From Kushneria konosiri (lineage in GTDB: Bacteria > Pseudomonadota > Gammaproteobacteria > Pseudomonadales > Halomonadaceae): a stretch of 64,000 nucleotides of DNA. Numbering within the stretch: the first letter of the stretch is position 1; every line of letters starts with the position of its first letter. The DNA lies in contig NZ_CP021323.1 in NCBI RefSeq assembly GCF_002155145.1, forward strand, positions 2,852,001 to 2,916,000, given 5' to 3'. The position numbers and the translations under genes are program-made. The notes beneath the pieces are model-generated. The model searched no databases and was not told the origin of the DNA. It saw nothing but the letters and a program-made list of their open reading frames with translations. Shown piece after piece: positions 47,924-57,324 of this stretch.

Positions 47924-49189
47924 ATGTCTCGCACACTGACACAGTGGCTGGCCCACCTGGAAAAGCTGCACCCGGTCGCAATTGACCTTGGGCTTGATCG
48001 TATCCGCGTCGTGGCCAAGCGGCTGGCGCTTTTGTCTGCGCCCATCGCTCGACAGGTCGTGACCGTGGCCGGCACCAATGGCAAGGGGTCGACCGTGGCC
48101 ATGCTGGAGGCCGTGGCACGCGCTCATGGGTTGAGCACGGCCTGCTACACCTCGCCGCATCTGCTGCGCTACAACGAGCGCCTGCTGTTTGATGGCGACG
48201 AGGTCAGCGATGATGCCCTGATCGATGCCTTCGAGCGCATCGAGGCCGTCCGTGGAGATACCGGGCTGACCTATTTCGAGATGGGCACGCTGGCAGCGCT
48301 GGTCATTATTCGTGACCGTGCGCCTGACATGGCCATCCTTGAAGTCGGACTGGGCGGGTTGCTGGATGCTACCAACATCATCGATGCCGATGTCGGTATC
48401 GTGACCAGCGTGGCGCTGGATCATGCCGATTTCCTGGGTACTGATATCGAAAGAATCGGTATCGAGAAGGCCGGCATTCTACGTGCCGGCCGTCCGGCGG
48501 TGCTGGGTAGCCGTCAGATGGTCAAAACCGTTGCGGCACATGCCGAGGCCCTGCCGGTGTCTCACTGTCTGATACTGGGCCAGGATTTCGACTGGCAGCG
48601 TGTTGAGTCGGGGCGCTGGCAGTGGCAACGACCGAGTGAGACGTCAGATACGACATGCCGGTCGCTTCCCGACCCGGGACTGCCGCTGGATAATGCTGCC
48701 AGTGCGCTGACGGCGCTTGATGCGCTGGGTCTATCGCTTGAAACCGAAAGGCTTGAGCAGGCCTTTTCCGATATTCGGCTGTCAGGTCGGATGCAGCGCA
48801 TCGGGCGTTACTGTCTGGATGTGGCGCACAATCCCCATGCCGCCGACTATGTGGCGAGTCAACTGGCTCAGCGACCTGCGACGCGACGTGTGGCGCTTCT
48901 GGGTATGCTGGGAGACAAGGATGCCGAAGGCGTGATCGAGGCACTCTGGCCGGTGGTCGATGACTGGCTGGCGGTGACCCTGTCAGGTGCCCGTGCGCGC
49001 AATGGTGAGGCATTGGCCGAGATTATTCGTGCGCGTGGCGGACATGTCCTGGCGGTGGTCGAAGGCCCCGGTGCTGGAATCGACTGGCTCGAACAACATT
49101 CACAACATGATGACGTACTGGTTTGCGGCTCCTTTTTTACCGTGGCAGAAGCTCTGGCTCGGCTCGAAAGGGGCGAGGGAACCGCGTAA
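47924..49189 (+). CDS. folC: Bifunctional folylpolyglutamate synthase/dihydrofolate synthase
   Basis: Adds glutamate to dihydropteroate and to folates. The 421-residue Mur-ligase-like protein has the P-loop VTVAGTNGKGST (residues 47-57), TSPHLLRYNERLLF, ILEVGLGGLLDATN, TSVALDHADFLG and the C-terminal LDVAHNPHAADYVA. It starts 5 bp after accD and is followed 15 bp later by the SPOR protein gene, in the classic accD-folC-dedD-cvpA-purF order. Confidence 0.97.
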   Translation: MSRTLTQWLAHLEKLHPVAIDLGLDRIRVVAKRLALLSAPIARQVVTVAGTNGKGSTVAMLEAVARAHGLSTACYTSPHLLRYNERLLFDGDEVSDDALIDAFERIEAVRGDTGLTYFEMGTLAALVIIRDRAPDMAILEVGLGGLLDATNIIDADVGIVTSVALDHADFLGTDIERIGIEKAGILRAGRPAVLGSRQMVKTVAAHAEALPVSHCLILGQDFDWQRVESGRWQWQRPSETSDTTCRSLPDPGLPLDNAASALTALDALGLSLETERLEQAFSDIRLSGRMQRIGRYCLDVAHNPHAADYVASQLAQRPATRRVALLGMLGDKDAEGVIEALWPVVDDWLAVTLSGARARNGEALAEIIRARGGHVLAVVEGPGAGIDWLEQHSQHDDVLVCGSFFTVAEALARLERGEGTA

Positions 49190-49204
49190 CAAGGAGAGAG
49201 TCGC

Positions 49205-49984
49205 ATGAAATACGGCATGCGTGAGCGCATCAGCGGTATCGTCATTATTGTGGCACTGGCCCTGATCCTGCTGCCGATCCTGTTTGGTGGCTCAAGCGAT
49301 GACGAAAAGAGCAGCGACGATTCATCGGTGATCATCGAGCAGCCCATCGAGATGTCACAGCCCGATGTCGCCGAGCCACAGTCACCGTTGTCCAGTGAAA
49401 GCGATGTTGCGGCCAGCAGTGATATCAGCACTGACAACACCGGGGACCGATCCAGCCAGGCCAGCCAGAGCAATCAGCTTTTCCCGGACCGTGAACGCGA
49501 GACGTCCTCGTCACAGACGCCGACCCGTAGTGAGCCGTCTTCATCGGGTTCACGCGACAGTGCTGCCACGCGTGGCAATGGCGGCAGTACAACGGCCTCA
49601 ACCAGTACGAGCAGGTCGGGTACGGCTTCAAAAGACAGCAGTACTGGCAGTACGCAGCGTCAGACACCGGCACGCAATGATGACTCCTCGGGAGACCCGA
49701 TCATGGCGGCGGTCAATCGCAACAGTCGCAGCGCCTCACAGCCTTCCGGAAGTGGTGGCTGGGCGGTCCAGGCGGGCAGTTTTGGTCAGCCCGGCAACGC
49801 TGACCGCTTGATCCAGCAGCTCGAGTCGCAGGGCTTCTCTGCCTACAAGCAGCCACGAGGCGAGCTTAATACGGTGTATGTCGGGCCGTTCAGTTCGACC
49901 GAGGAAAGTGAGCGTGCGCGTGCCGAACTTCAGGAAAAGGCCAACATCAAGGGGCTGATCGTTCGCCGCGAAGGTGGTCAGTGA
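49205..49984 (+). CDS. dedD: SPOR-domain cell-division protein DedD
   Basis: A 259-residue membrane protein. One helix lies at residues about 10-28 (ISGIVIIVALALILLPILFG), a Ser/Thr-rich linker spans about 30-180, and the SPOR domain begins at GGWAVQAGSFGQPGNADRLI and ends with NIKGLIVRREGG. SPOR domains bind denuded septal peptidoglycan; DedD helps activate septal synthesis in E. coli. AAGGAG precedes the ATG. The stop overlaps the cvpA GTG by 4 nt. Confidence 0.93.
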   Translation: MKYGMRERISGIVIIVALALILLPILFGGSSDDEKSSDDSSVIIEQPIEMSQPDVAEPQSPLSSESDVAASSDISTDNTGDRSSQASQSNQLFPDRERETSSSQTPTRSEPSSSGSRDSAATRGNGGSTTASTSTSRSGTASKDSSTGSTQRQTPARNDDSSGDPIMAAVNRNSRSASQPSGSGGWAVQAGSFGQPGNADRLIQQLESQGFSAYKQPRGELNTVYVGPFSSTEESERARAELQEKANIKGLIVRREGGQ

Positions 49985-50535
49985 GCTGGACCTGGATCGA
50001 CTGGGCATTTGTCGTCATTGTAGGGTTCTCCGTTTTGTCGGGGTTTGCGCGCGGTTTTATTCGTGAAGGGTTGGGGCTGGCGGCCTGGGTGGCCGCGCTG
50101 CTTACGGCCCGAACCCTGGCAGTGCCGGCTGCCGGTCTTTTTGCCGACTATATCGACAGTCAACAAATTCGATTGGTGATTGGCTTTGTACTGGTGGTAT
50201 TTGTCGTGCTGCTGGTGGCCAACATGGTCATCAGGCTGCTGCACGCCATGATCGAGTGGGTAGGGATGGGGTTTTTCAATCGTCTCCTTGGGGCTGTCTT
50301 CGGCTTTTTGCGCGGCGGTCTTGTCCTTGTCGTGATCGTGGCGGTGGTCGGTTTGACGCCACTGAGTCAGACCACTGACTGGCAACAGTCGACATTTTTA
50401 CCCTGGGTCGAGCAGGGGCGTGATCTGGCCATTCGCCAGTATCAGCAGCTCGACAGGGATCAGTCTCTCATGGATGAAGCATCGCAGCGCGCTCGTGAAC
50501 TGCAAGGGCATCTGCCACGGCAGATGTCGCAATGA
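49981..50535 (+). CDS. cvpA: CvpA-family membrane protein, GTG start
   Basis: A 184-residue inner-membrane protein with four helices (WIDWAFVVIVGFSVLSGFARG, then helices around 27-45, 60-80 and 100-125) and a cytoplasmic amphipathic tail. CvpA is needed for colicin V production in E. coli and supports envelope stress tolerance; its molecular role is unknown. The GTG is embedded in the dedD stop (GTGA), so it is translationally coupled. purF follows 59 bp later. Confidence 0.93.
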   Translation: MSWTWIDWAFVVIVGFSVLSGFARGFIREGLGLAAWVAALLTARTLAVPAAGLFADYIDSQQIRLVIGFVLVVFVVLLVANMVIRLLHAMIEWVGMGFFNRLLGAVFGFLRGGLVLVVIVAVVGLTPLSQTTDWQQSTFLPWVEQGRDLAIRQYQQLDRDQSLMDEASQRARELQGHLPRQMSQ

Positions 50536-50594
50536 TCAAGCGATCAGTACGGCCGACAACACGTCGGCAATCACCGACAGCGAGGATGTAACGC

Positions 50595-52112
50595 ATGTGC
50601 GGTATCGTGGGCCTGATGGCCAACTCGATGGTAAACCAGGCAGTCTATGATGCGCTGACGGTGCAACAGCACCGAGGCCAGGACGCTGCCGGCATGATGA
50701 CCTGGGATAACGGGCGCTTTTTGCTGCGCAAAAGCAACGGTCTGGTGCGCGACGTCTTTCATACGCGGCACATGAAAAGACTCAAGGGCAACATTGGCAT
50801 CGGTCATGTGCGCTATCCGACCGCCGGCTCTGCCAGCGAATCGGAGTCCCAGCCCTTCTATGTCAACTCTCCCTATGGCATTGCGCTGGTTCACAACGGC
50901 AACCTGACCAATTCCGAACAGCTCGTGGCGGAGCTCTTCAACGCTGACCTGCGCCATATCAATACCAGTTCGGACTCCGAGGTGCTGCTTAACGTTTTTG
51001 CCCATGAGCTTGGCAAGCAGGGGCACCAGCTGGAAGCCGAAGATATCTTTGATGCCATTCGTCGGGTGCATCGTCGCTGCAAGGGTGGCTATGCGGCGGT
51101 ATCCATCATCAACGGCAAGGGGCTGGTCGCCTTTCGTGACCCACATGGTATTCGCCCGGTGGTTTTCGGCCGTCGCGATACGCCTGAAGGGCCGGAGTAC
51201 ATGATCGCGTCCGAGTCGGTAGCACTGGACGTGGCAGGCTTCGAGCTGATCCGTGATCTGGCACCGGGTGAGGCGCTCTACATCGATATGGCGCGTAATC
51301 TGCACACGCAGCAGTGTGTTGAAAACGCTCGGTTGACGCCCTGCATTTTCGAATACGTGTATCTGTCACGTCCGGATTCGATCATTGACGGTGCCAACGT
51401 CTATGCCACACGCATGCGCATGGGTCAAAAGCTTGCCGAGAAGATCAAGCGTGACTGGCCCGAGCATGATATCGACGTCGTCATCCCCATTCCCGATACC
51501 AGCCGTACGGCAGCGCTGGAGCTGGCGCTGCACCTGAATGTGGCGTATCGCGAAGGCTTCATGAAAAACCGCTATATCGGGCGGACCTTCATCATGCCGG
51601 GGCAGACCCAGCGTCAGAAATCGGTTCGACAAAAGCTCAATGCCATCGATATCGAATTTGCCGGCAAGAATGTTTTGCTGGTGGATGATTCCATCGTGCG
51701 GGGCACCACCTGCAATGAAATCATCCAGATGGCCCGCGAAGCCGGCGCCAAAAACGTCTATTTCGCCTCTGCCGCCCCCGCCGTTCGCTATCCCAACGTC
51801 TACGGGATCGATATGCCGGTGGCCATGGAGCTGATTGCTTTCGATCGCACCGCTGACGATGTGGCCGAGCTGATCGGCGCCGACCGGCTGGTCTATCAGG
51901 ACCTTGATGATCTCAAGGAGGCGGTCAGGGAAATCAACCCCGGGCTTTCCGAGTTTGACTGTTCGGTCTTTGATGGCTGCTATGTTACGGGAGATATCGA
52001 TCCGGACTATCTTGCCCGGCTCGAGATCGCGCGAAGCGATGCTGCCAAACAACAGTCCAGCGGTGGCCATGCGCAGGTGGACCTGCATAATGATGTCGAG
52101 GAAGTTGACTGA
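50595..52112 (+). CDS. purF: Amidophosphoribosyltransferase
   Basis: First committed step of purine synthesis: PRPP plus glutamine to phosphoribosylamine. The 505-residue protein has the Ntn nucleophile C2 (MCGIVGLM, exposed after Met removal), [22 protein letters not shown] and [15 protein letters not shown] in the glutaminase half. The phosphoribosyltransferase half has [17 protein letters not shown] and the PRPP loop [13 protein letters not shown] near residues 360-372. AGGA lies upstream. A terminator follows, so the accD-to-purF block ends here. Confidence 0.98.
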   Translation: MCGIVGLMANSMVNQAVYDALTVQQHRGQDAAGMMTWDNGRFLLRKSNGLVRDVFHTRHMKRLKGNIGIGHVRYPTAGSASESESQPFYVNSPYGIALVHNGNLTNSEQLVAELFNADLRHINTSSDSEVLLNVFAHELGKQGHQLEAEDIFDAIRRVHRRCKGGYAAVSIINGKGLVAFRDPHGIRPVVFGRRDTPEGPEYMIASESVALDVAGFELIRDLAPGEALYIDMARNLHTQQCVENARLTPCIFEYVYLSRPDSIIDGANVYATRMRMGQKLAEKIKRDWPEHDIDVVIPIPDTSRTAALELALHLNVAYREGFMKNRYIGRTFIMPGQTQRQKSVRQKLNAIDIEFAGKNVLLVDDSIVRGTTCNEIIQMAREAGAKNVYFASAAPAVRYPNVYGIDMPVAMELIAFDRTADDVAELIGADRLVYQDLDDLKEAVREINPGLSEFDCSVFDGCYVTGDIDPDYLARLEIARSDAAKQQSSGGHAQVDLHNDVEEVD

Positions 52113-52158
52113 TTCTCGTGCCCGCGGCAGGGTAAGGTATCGCTAAGGGTATTCATTG

Positions 52159-52189
52159 AATGACCGGGCCATGCGCCCGGTCATTTTGT
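52159..52189 (+). terminator. Rho-independent terminator of purF
   Basis: AATGACCGGGC (52159-52169) pairs with GCCCGGTCATT (52175-52185), then TTTGTT. It separates purF from metZ, which therefore needs its own promoter; a TGACGTCA palindrome lies in between, near 52229. Confidence 0.88.
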
Positions 52190-52266
52190 TCATGATGATG
52201 ACGGGCCATGCGGTCCCGGGCATTTTTAAATGACGTCACGGTCTTCGACCATTCAAGGAAGCCATC

Positions 52267-53460
52267 ATGTTTGAAAAAGACGCCCAGGGCGATCATCTGC
52301 ATCCGGATACGCTGGCCATTCGAGCCGGCCATCAGCGTACCCATGAGCAGGAGCACAGCGAACCGATCTTTCCCACTTCGAGCTTTGTCTACGAAAGCGC
52401 TGCCGAAGCCGCCGCCAAGTTTTCCGGCGAGTCGCCGGGCAATGTCTATTCGCGTTTCACCAACCCCAGCGTTCAGACCTTTGAAGCACGTCTGGCCGCC
52501 ATGGAAGGGGCCGAGGCCTGTGTGGCCACCTCATCGGGTATGGCAGCCATCATGTCGACCGTGCTGGGTCTTCTGGAAGCCGGTGACGAGATCGTGGCCT
52601 CAAGGTCCCTGTTTGGCTCGACGGTCAGTCTGTTTGCCAAATATTTCGGCAAGTTTGGCGTGGTGACCCGTTTCGTGGAGCTTTCCGACCTGGAGGCCTG
52701 GAAGGCGGCCATGACACCGCGTACAAGGCTGCTGTTTGCCGAGACACCGTCCAACCCGTTGTCGGAGATCGCCGATATTCGGGCGTTGGCCGATATTGCG
52801 CATGATCACGGGGCCTGGCTTGCGATCGATAACTGTTTTTGCACCCCGGCGCTCCTGCGACCCATCGAGCATGGCGCCGATCTGGTGATCCATTCGGCCA
52901 CCAAATACCTGGACGGGCAGGGGCGTGCCATTGGTGGGGCTGTGGCCGGTCGTGCCGATCTCGTCCGGGAAGTACACGGGGTCGTGCGGACCTGTGGTCC
53001 CAGCATGAGTCCCTTCAACGCCTGGATCTTTACCAAGGGATTGGAAACCCTGGGGCTTCGCATGCGTGCACACTGTGACAACGCGCTGTCGCTGGCGCAG
53101 TGGCTTGAGGCGCATCCGAGCGTGGCGCGAGTCCATTACAGTGGTCTGGCCTCTCATTCCCAGCATGCGCTGGCCGCTCGTCAGCAGAGTGGCTTCGGTG
53201 CCGTGCTGGGTGTGGAAGTGAAGGGTGGTCGCGAGGCGGCCTGGTCGGTGATCGACGCCACACAGCTCTTGTCGATTACCGGCAATCTGGGGGATTTAAA
53301 GACCACCATTACACACCCGGCGACCACCACGCATGGTCGACTCAGTGATGACCAGCGCGCCACGGCGGGCATTACGGAAGGGTTGATTCGTATCGCGGTC
53401 GGTCTTGAGCATCTTGAGGATATCAAGCGGGATCTTTCGCGCGGACTGGACGCGCTATAA
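52267..53460 (+). CDS. metZ: O-succinylhomoserine sulfhydrylase
   Basis: PLP enzyme that makes homocysteine directly from O-succinylhomoserine and sulfide, the route used in pseudomonads instead of cystathionine. The 397-residue protein has SNPL-type PLP contacts (YSRFTNPSVQTFEARLAAME, ETPSNPLSEIADI) and Schiff-base K213 in IHSATKYLDGQGRAIGG. The C-terminal TTTHGRLSDDQRATAGITEG is characteristic of MetZ. AAGGA precedes the ATG. Adjacent to purF as in Pseudomonas. It uses the sulfide produced by CysJI. Confidence 0.95.
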   Translation: MFEKDAQGDHLHPDTLAIRAGHQRTHEQEHSEPIFPTSSFVYESAAEAAAKFSGESPGNVYSRFTNPSVQTFEARLAAMEGAEACVATSSGMAAIMSTVLGLLEAGDEIVASRSLFGSTVSLFAKYFGKFGVVTRFVELSDLEAWKAAMTPRTRLLFAETPSNPLSEIADIRALADIAHDHGAWLAIDNCFCTPALLRPIEHGADLVIHSATKYLDGQGRAIGGAVAGRADLVREVHGVVRTCGPSMSPFNAWIFTKGLETLGLRMRAHCDNALSLAQWLEAHPSVARVHYSGLASHSQHALAARQQSGFGAVLGVEVKGGREAAWSVIDATQLLSITGNLGDLKTTITHPATTTHGRLSDDQRATAGITEGLIRIAVGLEHLEDIKRDLSRGLDAL

Positions 53461-53474
53461 ATCGGCTGTCATCA

Positions 53475-53512
53475 GGGCTTCAGGCGAGTTCTGAAGCCCT
53501 TGCATTTCTTTT
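53475..53512 (+). terminator. Rho-independent terminator of metZ
   Basis: GGGCTTCAG (53475-53483) pairs with CTGAAGCCC (53491-53499), followed by a T-rich tail. It sits between metZ and the converging LysR gene. Confidence 0.85.
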
Positions 53513-53529
53513 ATCCGTTCCCATCGCAA

Positions 53530-54486
53530 TCAGGCCATCGGGTTGTAGCCCTGCAGCATGCTGATACGTGGCATGTTGCGCTCCCATACCGGCGGCTCCC
53601 CAACAATTTCCTGCAGGCATTCGATAAAGCGCCGGGTCTTGAGAGAGAGAAACTCTCGATGCGGGTAGACCATGTAGATGTCGGGGCTTGGCGCCAGTCT
53701 CAGCTCTGGTAATAGTGGAAACAGTTTGCCGTCCCGGAACGGCTCCTCGAGCATGAAGGCCGACATCACGCCATAGCAAAGACCTACCAGCATGGCTCTG
53801 ACCATGACTTCCGGTTCGTTGGTTCGAAAGTGCGAGTTGAAGGCGCCACGTACGATCGTGTTGTTGTCGTCGTAATAGTGGAGGTAGTCGAGCGTCAGAT
53901 CGTCGCGTGAGTAGGTCACCGCTGGTAATTTCAGCAGCTCTTCGACGCTTTCAGGCAGGCCATATTTCTCAATGAATTCGGGACTGGCACTGATAACGCG
54001 ATGGTTGCTTGCCAGCGGGCGTGCAATCAGTGATGAGTCTCTGGGCTCGCTGATGCGAATGACCAGATCGTAACCGCCGGCAATGACATCGACATAGGCG
54101 TTGTCGAACTGCAGCTCGACCTGCATGTCATTAAAGCGTCTCATGAAAAGGCCCACAGCGGGCGCCACGTAGCGACGACCGAAGTCCGTTGGGGCGTTGA
54201 TGCGTAATACGCCTCGCGGTTCACTGTGATAGGCTTCTGCCACATGACGGGCGTCTTCCATGGCAGTACGCAGCCGCAGGGCTCGATGGTAGATTTCCCG
54301 ACCGACGTCCGTGAGATGGACCACACGGGTCGAGCGGTTAAAAAGGCGTACCTCCAGCTCCTTTTCCAGCTGTCCGATCTGTCGTGAAATGACAGAACGA
54401 TCGACGTGTCGCAGATCGGCGGCACGCGTAAAGCTTCCGGCATCGACAACTTCGGCCAGCAGTAGCAGGCGGCTGGACAGATCCAT
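53530..54486 (-). CDS. LysR-family regulator (CrgA/DmlR-like)
   Basis: A 318-residue regulator from ATG 54486. The winged-helix domain has LLLLAEVVDAGSFTRAADLR and VDRSVISRQIGQLEKELEVR, and the effector domain is of the CrgA/DmlR type (GVLRINAPTDFGRRYVAPAV, GYDLVIRISEPRDSSLIARP). A GTG at 54495 is an alternative start because GGGAG sits just before it. It diverges from a small secreted-protein gene with 158 bp between, which contain a perfect 21-bp palindrome. It probably controls that gene and itself. Confidence 0.9.
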   Translation of the reverse strand: MDLSSRLLLLAEVVDAGSFTRAADLRHVDRSVISRQIGQLEKELEVRLFNRSTRVVHLTDVGREIYHRALRLRTAMEDARHVAEAYHSEPRGVLRINAPTDFGRRYVAPAVGLFMRRFNDMQVELQFDNAYVDVIAGGYDLVIRISEPRDSSLIARPLASNHRVISASPEFIEKYGLPESVEELLKLPAVTYSRDDLTLDYLHYYDDNNTIVRGAFNSHFRTNEPEVMVRAMLVGLCYGVMSAFMLEEPFRDGKLFPLLPELRLAPSPDIYMVYPHREFLSLKTRRFIECLQEIVGEPPVWERNMPRISMLQGYNPMA

Positions 54487-54509
54487 GAGGAGCACGTCTC
54501 CCGGCTCGA

Positions 54510-54530
54510 ATGTTGCAATTTTTGCAACAT
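54510..54530. promoter_or_regulatory. Perfect 21-bp palindrome, candidate LysR operator
   Basis: ATGTTGCAA and TTGCAACAT flank TTT. The core TGCAA-TTT-TTGCA fits the LysR T-N11-A dyad. It lies 24 bp before the LysR gene start. The sequence is more AT-rich than its surroundings and overlaps weak promoter-like boxes (TTGCAA, TTATAG) pointing to the secreted protein. Confidence 0.6.
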
Positions 54531-54644
54531 AAAGTTGTTATAGAGTGCATCGATCAGAAGTGCTTTAGGGTGGAGAATATATCTATCGATACGGGCGCTG
54601 ACAAAAACAGCCCCGAGATATACCACACTGAAAAGGGACATGAC

Positions 54645-55115
54645 ATGACACGCACACTTCTGATCGCTGCTCTCTCGCTGACCACACTGATGGCCCAGCA
54701 AAGCATGGCGTCCACCACTGAAAGCCAGTTCATGAAGGCCAGCAATGACGCGGTCCTGAATACCAGCAGTAACGCTCTGTCGCCTTCTGCCATAGCGACT
54801 GCCGAGGGGCTGACCGGCACCTATTACGCTGCTCAGGGTGCACCGCAACGCTTTCACTTCAACGTTGAAAATGGCGGCCAGGTTCAGCTTGCCAGCCGAC
54901 ATCCGGCAGGTACGCACAACGCCTCCTACCGTTTGAATGCCATGGTGCTGGACCAGCAGGGACAAGTGGTTGCCAGCAGCGCCAGCGATGCGCAGGGCAA
55001 TTTCAACATTGACAGCACGCTGGCCGCCGGTCATTACACGCTCGTGGTGGAGGGTAATACCACTCAGAGCCCTTCAAGCTCTGACAGCAGCTACGAGATT
55101 CTGACCTCAATGTAA
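54645..55115 (+). CDS. Secreted protein of unknown function, LysR-linked
   Basis: A 156-residue exported protein. The Sec signal peptide ends near MASTTES. The mature part (about 135 residues) looks like a single beta-sandwich with GTYYAAQGAPQRFHFNVENG and LDQQGQVVASSASDAQGNF, then AAGHYTLVVEGN, a pattern seen in pre-peptidase C-terminal (PPC)-like domains. I used ATG 54645 with AAGGG upstream; the open frame from 54510 is control DNA. It diverges from the LysR gene and is followed by tandem hairpins. Function unknown. Confidence 0.8.
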   Translation: MTRTLLIAALSLTTLMAQQSMASTTESQFMKASNDAVLNTSSNALSPSAIATAEGLTGTYYAAQGAPQRFHFNVENGGQVQLASRHPAGTHNASYRLNAMVLDQQGQVVASSASDAQGNFNIDSTLAAGHYTLVVEGNTTQSPSSSDSSYEILTSM

Positions 55116-55126
55116 TCCAGACACCT

Positions 55127-55190
55127 CTGGCGGCCGACTGACCGCCAGAAAGGAATCATCCCGAAAAGCAGGCCTTGCCTGCTTTTTTTT
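55127..55190 (+). terminator. Tandem hairpins ending the secreted-protein gene
   Basis: A first stem CTGGCGG/CCGCCAG (about 55127-55149) is followed by AAAAGCAGGC (55164-55173) pairing with GCCTGCTTTT (55177-55186) and a T-run. The second is a strong Rho-independent terminator. Confidence 0.88.
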
Positions 55191-55249
55191 GTGCATAAGG
55201 TTAGACTGCGCGCCGCGTTTCATTTCATCCCATCAACTCTGGAGGTACT

Positions 55250-56620
55250 GTGGCATCGCCTCAAACCCGAGCAATGGGTAAAACTCTCTGGCGTCAGACA
55301 CTGCCCATGGCCATGGGCGTCATGGCGCTTCTGGGCTTCAATCTGATTGATAGTATTTTTATCGCCCGCCTGGGCACTCAGCCGCTGGCAGCGCAGTCGT
55401 TCACGTTTCCGGTTGCGACGGTCATCATCGGGGTCCAGGTTGGTTTTGGCATTGCCATTGCGGCCCTGATTTCGCGCGCCCTGGGGGCCGATGAAATGGC
55501 CCGTGCCCGTCGCCTGGGCAGTCTGGTTCTACTGGGCGGCAGTGCCGCGATGCTTGCGTTGCTGCTGCTGCTCTGGCTCATGGAATCCATTATTTTCCGT
55601 TTGCTGGGCGCCAATGCGGACACGCTGGTATTGATCCACCAGTACTGGGGACCCTGGTTGCTGGCCAGCTGGGTAGGTGCACTGCTGTATCTGGGCTACA
55701 GTCTTTTTCGCGCCCATGGCGAGACGCGTCTTCCCGGACGCATGATGGTGTTGACCAGTCTGATCAATCTCGTGCTGGACCCCGTGCTGATCTTTGGGGT
55801 GGGCCCCTTCGATGGCTGGGGGCTGGCAGGTGCGGCGTGGGCCACATTGATCGCTTTTGTCATCGGTCTGTTGGTGCTTTTGCGCAGTCTGGCCCGACGC
55901 GACTGGCTCAGCAGAACAGGCCTTCGCCAGGAGGCCGGTGCCTCGCTGACACGCTTTATGGGCATTGCGCTGCCGGCAATGGCCTCGCAGCTCTTGCCGG
56001 CGGTATCGGCACTGGCCGCGACCGGCATTGTGGCCAGACTCGGTGAGGCCGCGGTAGCGGCCTGGGGGTTGGCGGCGCGTCTGGAAACCTTTGTCATTCT
56101 GGTGGTGCTTGGGTTGACCATGTCCTTGCCGCCCTGGCTTGGTCGCAGTTTTGGTGCCGGGCGCTGGCAGGAGATTCGCGCGCTGATGAATCTTGCCGCA
56201 CGTGTGGTGCTGATATGGCAGCTGGTGCTTGGTATTGTGCTGAGTGCTGTCGCCATGCCATTGGCGGGGCTTCTGGCCGGCAATGAAGAAGTGCGGAGCA
56301 TGCTGGCCACGCTGTTACATGTCATGTTGCCAAGTTATGCCTTTTTGGGGATCTGCATGCTGGTGGTCTCGGCATGTAATGCGCTTGGCTGGCCGCGCCG
56401 GGCCGTGACGGTCTCTTTCATGCGCCTTTTTATCTGCTATTTGCCCTGTTTAAGCCTGGGGGCATGGCTGGGCGGTTTCATGGGTCTTGGCATCGGCGCT
56501 GCCATCGGTAATGTGCTGGCGGGGGTTCTGGCCTGGTGGAGTTATCGTTGCATACTGGGAGACAAGGGGCGCGTAACCGCTGATGTGTCTGTAGAGCAGT
56601 CTTCAGAACGTCTTTCGTGA
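55250..56620 (+). CDS. MATE-family multidrug exporter, GTG start
   Basis: A 456-residue, 12-helix exporter of the MATE family. The two halves each begin with a helix pair (LPMAMGVMALLGFNLIDSIF; MGIALPAMASQLLPAVSALA). Typical features include TQPLAAQSFTFPV and GFGIAIAALISRALGADE. MATE pumps use Na+ or H+ gradients; the substrate and ion are unknown. The start is GTG with GGAGG five bases upstream. It stands alone between terminators. Confidence 0.9.
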   Translation: MASPQTRAMGKTLWRQTLPMAMGVMALLGFNLIDSIFIARLGTQPLAAQSFTFPVATVIIGVQVGFGIAIAALISRALGADEMARARRLGSLVLLGGSAAMLALLLLLWLMESIIFRLLGANADTLVLIHQYWGPWLLASWVGALLYLGYSLFRAHGETRLPGRMMVLTSLINLVLDPVLIFGVGPFDGWGLAGAAWATLIAFVIGLLVLLRSLARRDWLSRTGLRQEAGASLTRFMGIALPAMASQLLPAVSALAATGIVARLGEAAVAAWGLAARLETFVILVVLGLTMSLPPWLGRSFGAGRWQEIRALMNLAARVVLIWQLVLGIVLSAVAMPLAGLLAGNEEVRSMLATLLHVMLPSYAFLGICMLVVSACNALGWPRRAVTVSFMRLFICYLPCLSLGAWLGGFMGLGIGAAIGNVLAGVLAWWSYRCILGDKGRVTADVSVEQSSERLS

Positions 56621-56683
56621 AGCCTGGCCTCATTGCGTTTATAGTATTAGTACTCTTTCATGATGGACGGTGCAGAGGTGCTC

Positions 56684-57250
56684 ATGCGCAGTAGGTCGAT
56701 GGGATATCACAACCGGCTTTCGGGATTGGTCATGGTGGCCATGCTGTCCGGGTGCGCTCAGCACTCAACGCAGGAGAGCGATGTCAGCAAGGCAGATGAA
56801 AGCTCTAACACTGTGCAGCAGGCCGACGCATTTTTTGATCAGGGTAATACTGATCCGCGCAGCGGCCTGAGTTCGCTGGATCTTGAGCGCCTTGGCCTGG
56901 GAGATCACTGGAATACCCTGGATGAAAATGGTGATGGACAGATATCGCGTCAGGAGTTTCGTCATCGCCGTAGTGATCCCGCCATTGCTCGACAGCTTCA
57001 GGTGAGCACAGAGGGTGCAGGTGCGGCCAGCCCGGATCAGATCGTTTCTTCTTCCTGGCGGCTGCCGCCGGAGCCTGCATCCCAGACGTGGCAGCGCTCA
57101 AAAGCGACCGCGACACCTGCGACCATGAGTTCGCCTTCGGCGGCCGCGTGGGGTGTAGTGCCCTCCAATGATACGAGCGAAGACCCGGTGCCGATCGAGC
57201 CGGACACATCGGCAGGGGCGGAAAACCCGGTAGAGTCGGTCTCTCCCTGA
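56684..57250 (+). CDS. EF-hand lipoprotein, unknown function
   Basis: A 188-residue lipoprotein from ATG 56684 with GAGG upstream. The signal peptide ends in AMLSGC (Cys near residue 25). One EF-hand calcium-binding loop is present, DENGDGQISRQE at residues 80-91, with Asp, Asn, Asp, Gln and Glu at the ligand positions. The C-terminal half is Pro/Ser/Thr/Ala-rich and likely disordered. A partner EF-hand is not visible. The envelope location and calcium binding follow from sequence; the biological role is unknown. Confidence 0.8.
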   Translation: MRSRSMGYHNRLSGLVMVAMLSGCAQHSTQESDVSKADESSNTVQQADAFFDQGNTDPRSGLSSLDLERLGLGDHWNTLDENGDGQISRQEFRHRRSDPAIARQLQVSTEGAGAASPDQIVSSSWRLPPEPASQTWQRSKATATPATMSSPSAAAWGVVPSNDTSEDPVPIEPDTSAGAENPVESVSP

Positions 57251-57263
57251 GCCAGCTAGACAT

Positions 57264-57293
57264 AAAAAAAGCGAGCCTTTCGGCTCGCTTTTT
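57264..57293. terminator. Bidirectional Rho-independent terminator
   Basis: GCGAGCC (57271-57277) pairs with GGCTCGC (57282-57288), with an A-run on the left and T-run on the right. It serves the EF-hand gene and the converging aminotransferase gene. Confidence 0.93.
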
Positions 57294-57324
57294 CGTGTTA
57301 CAGCCCATCAGGGGTGCCTGGAGA

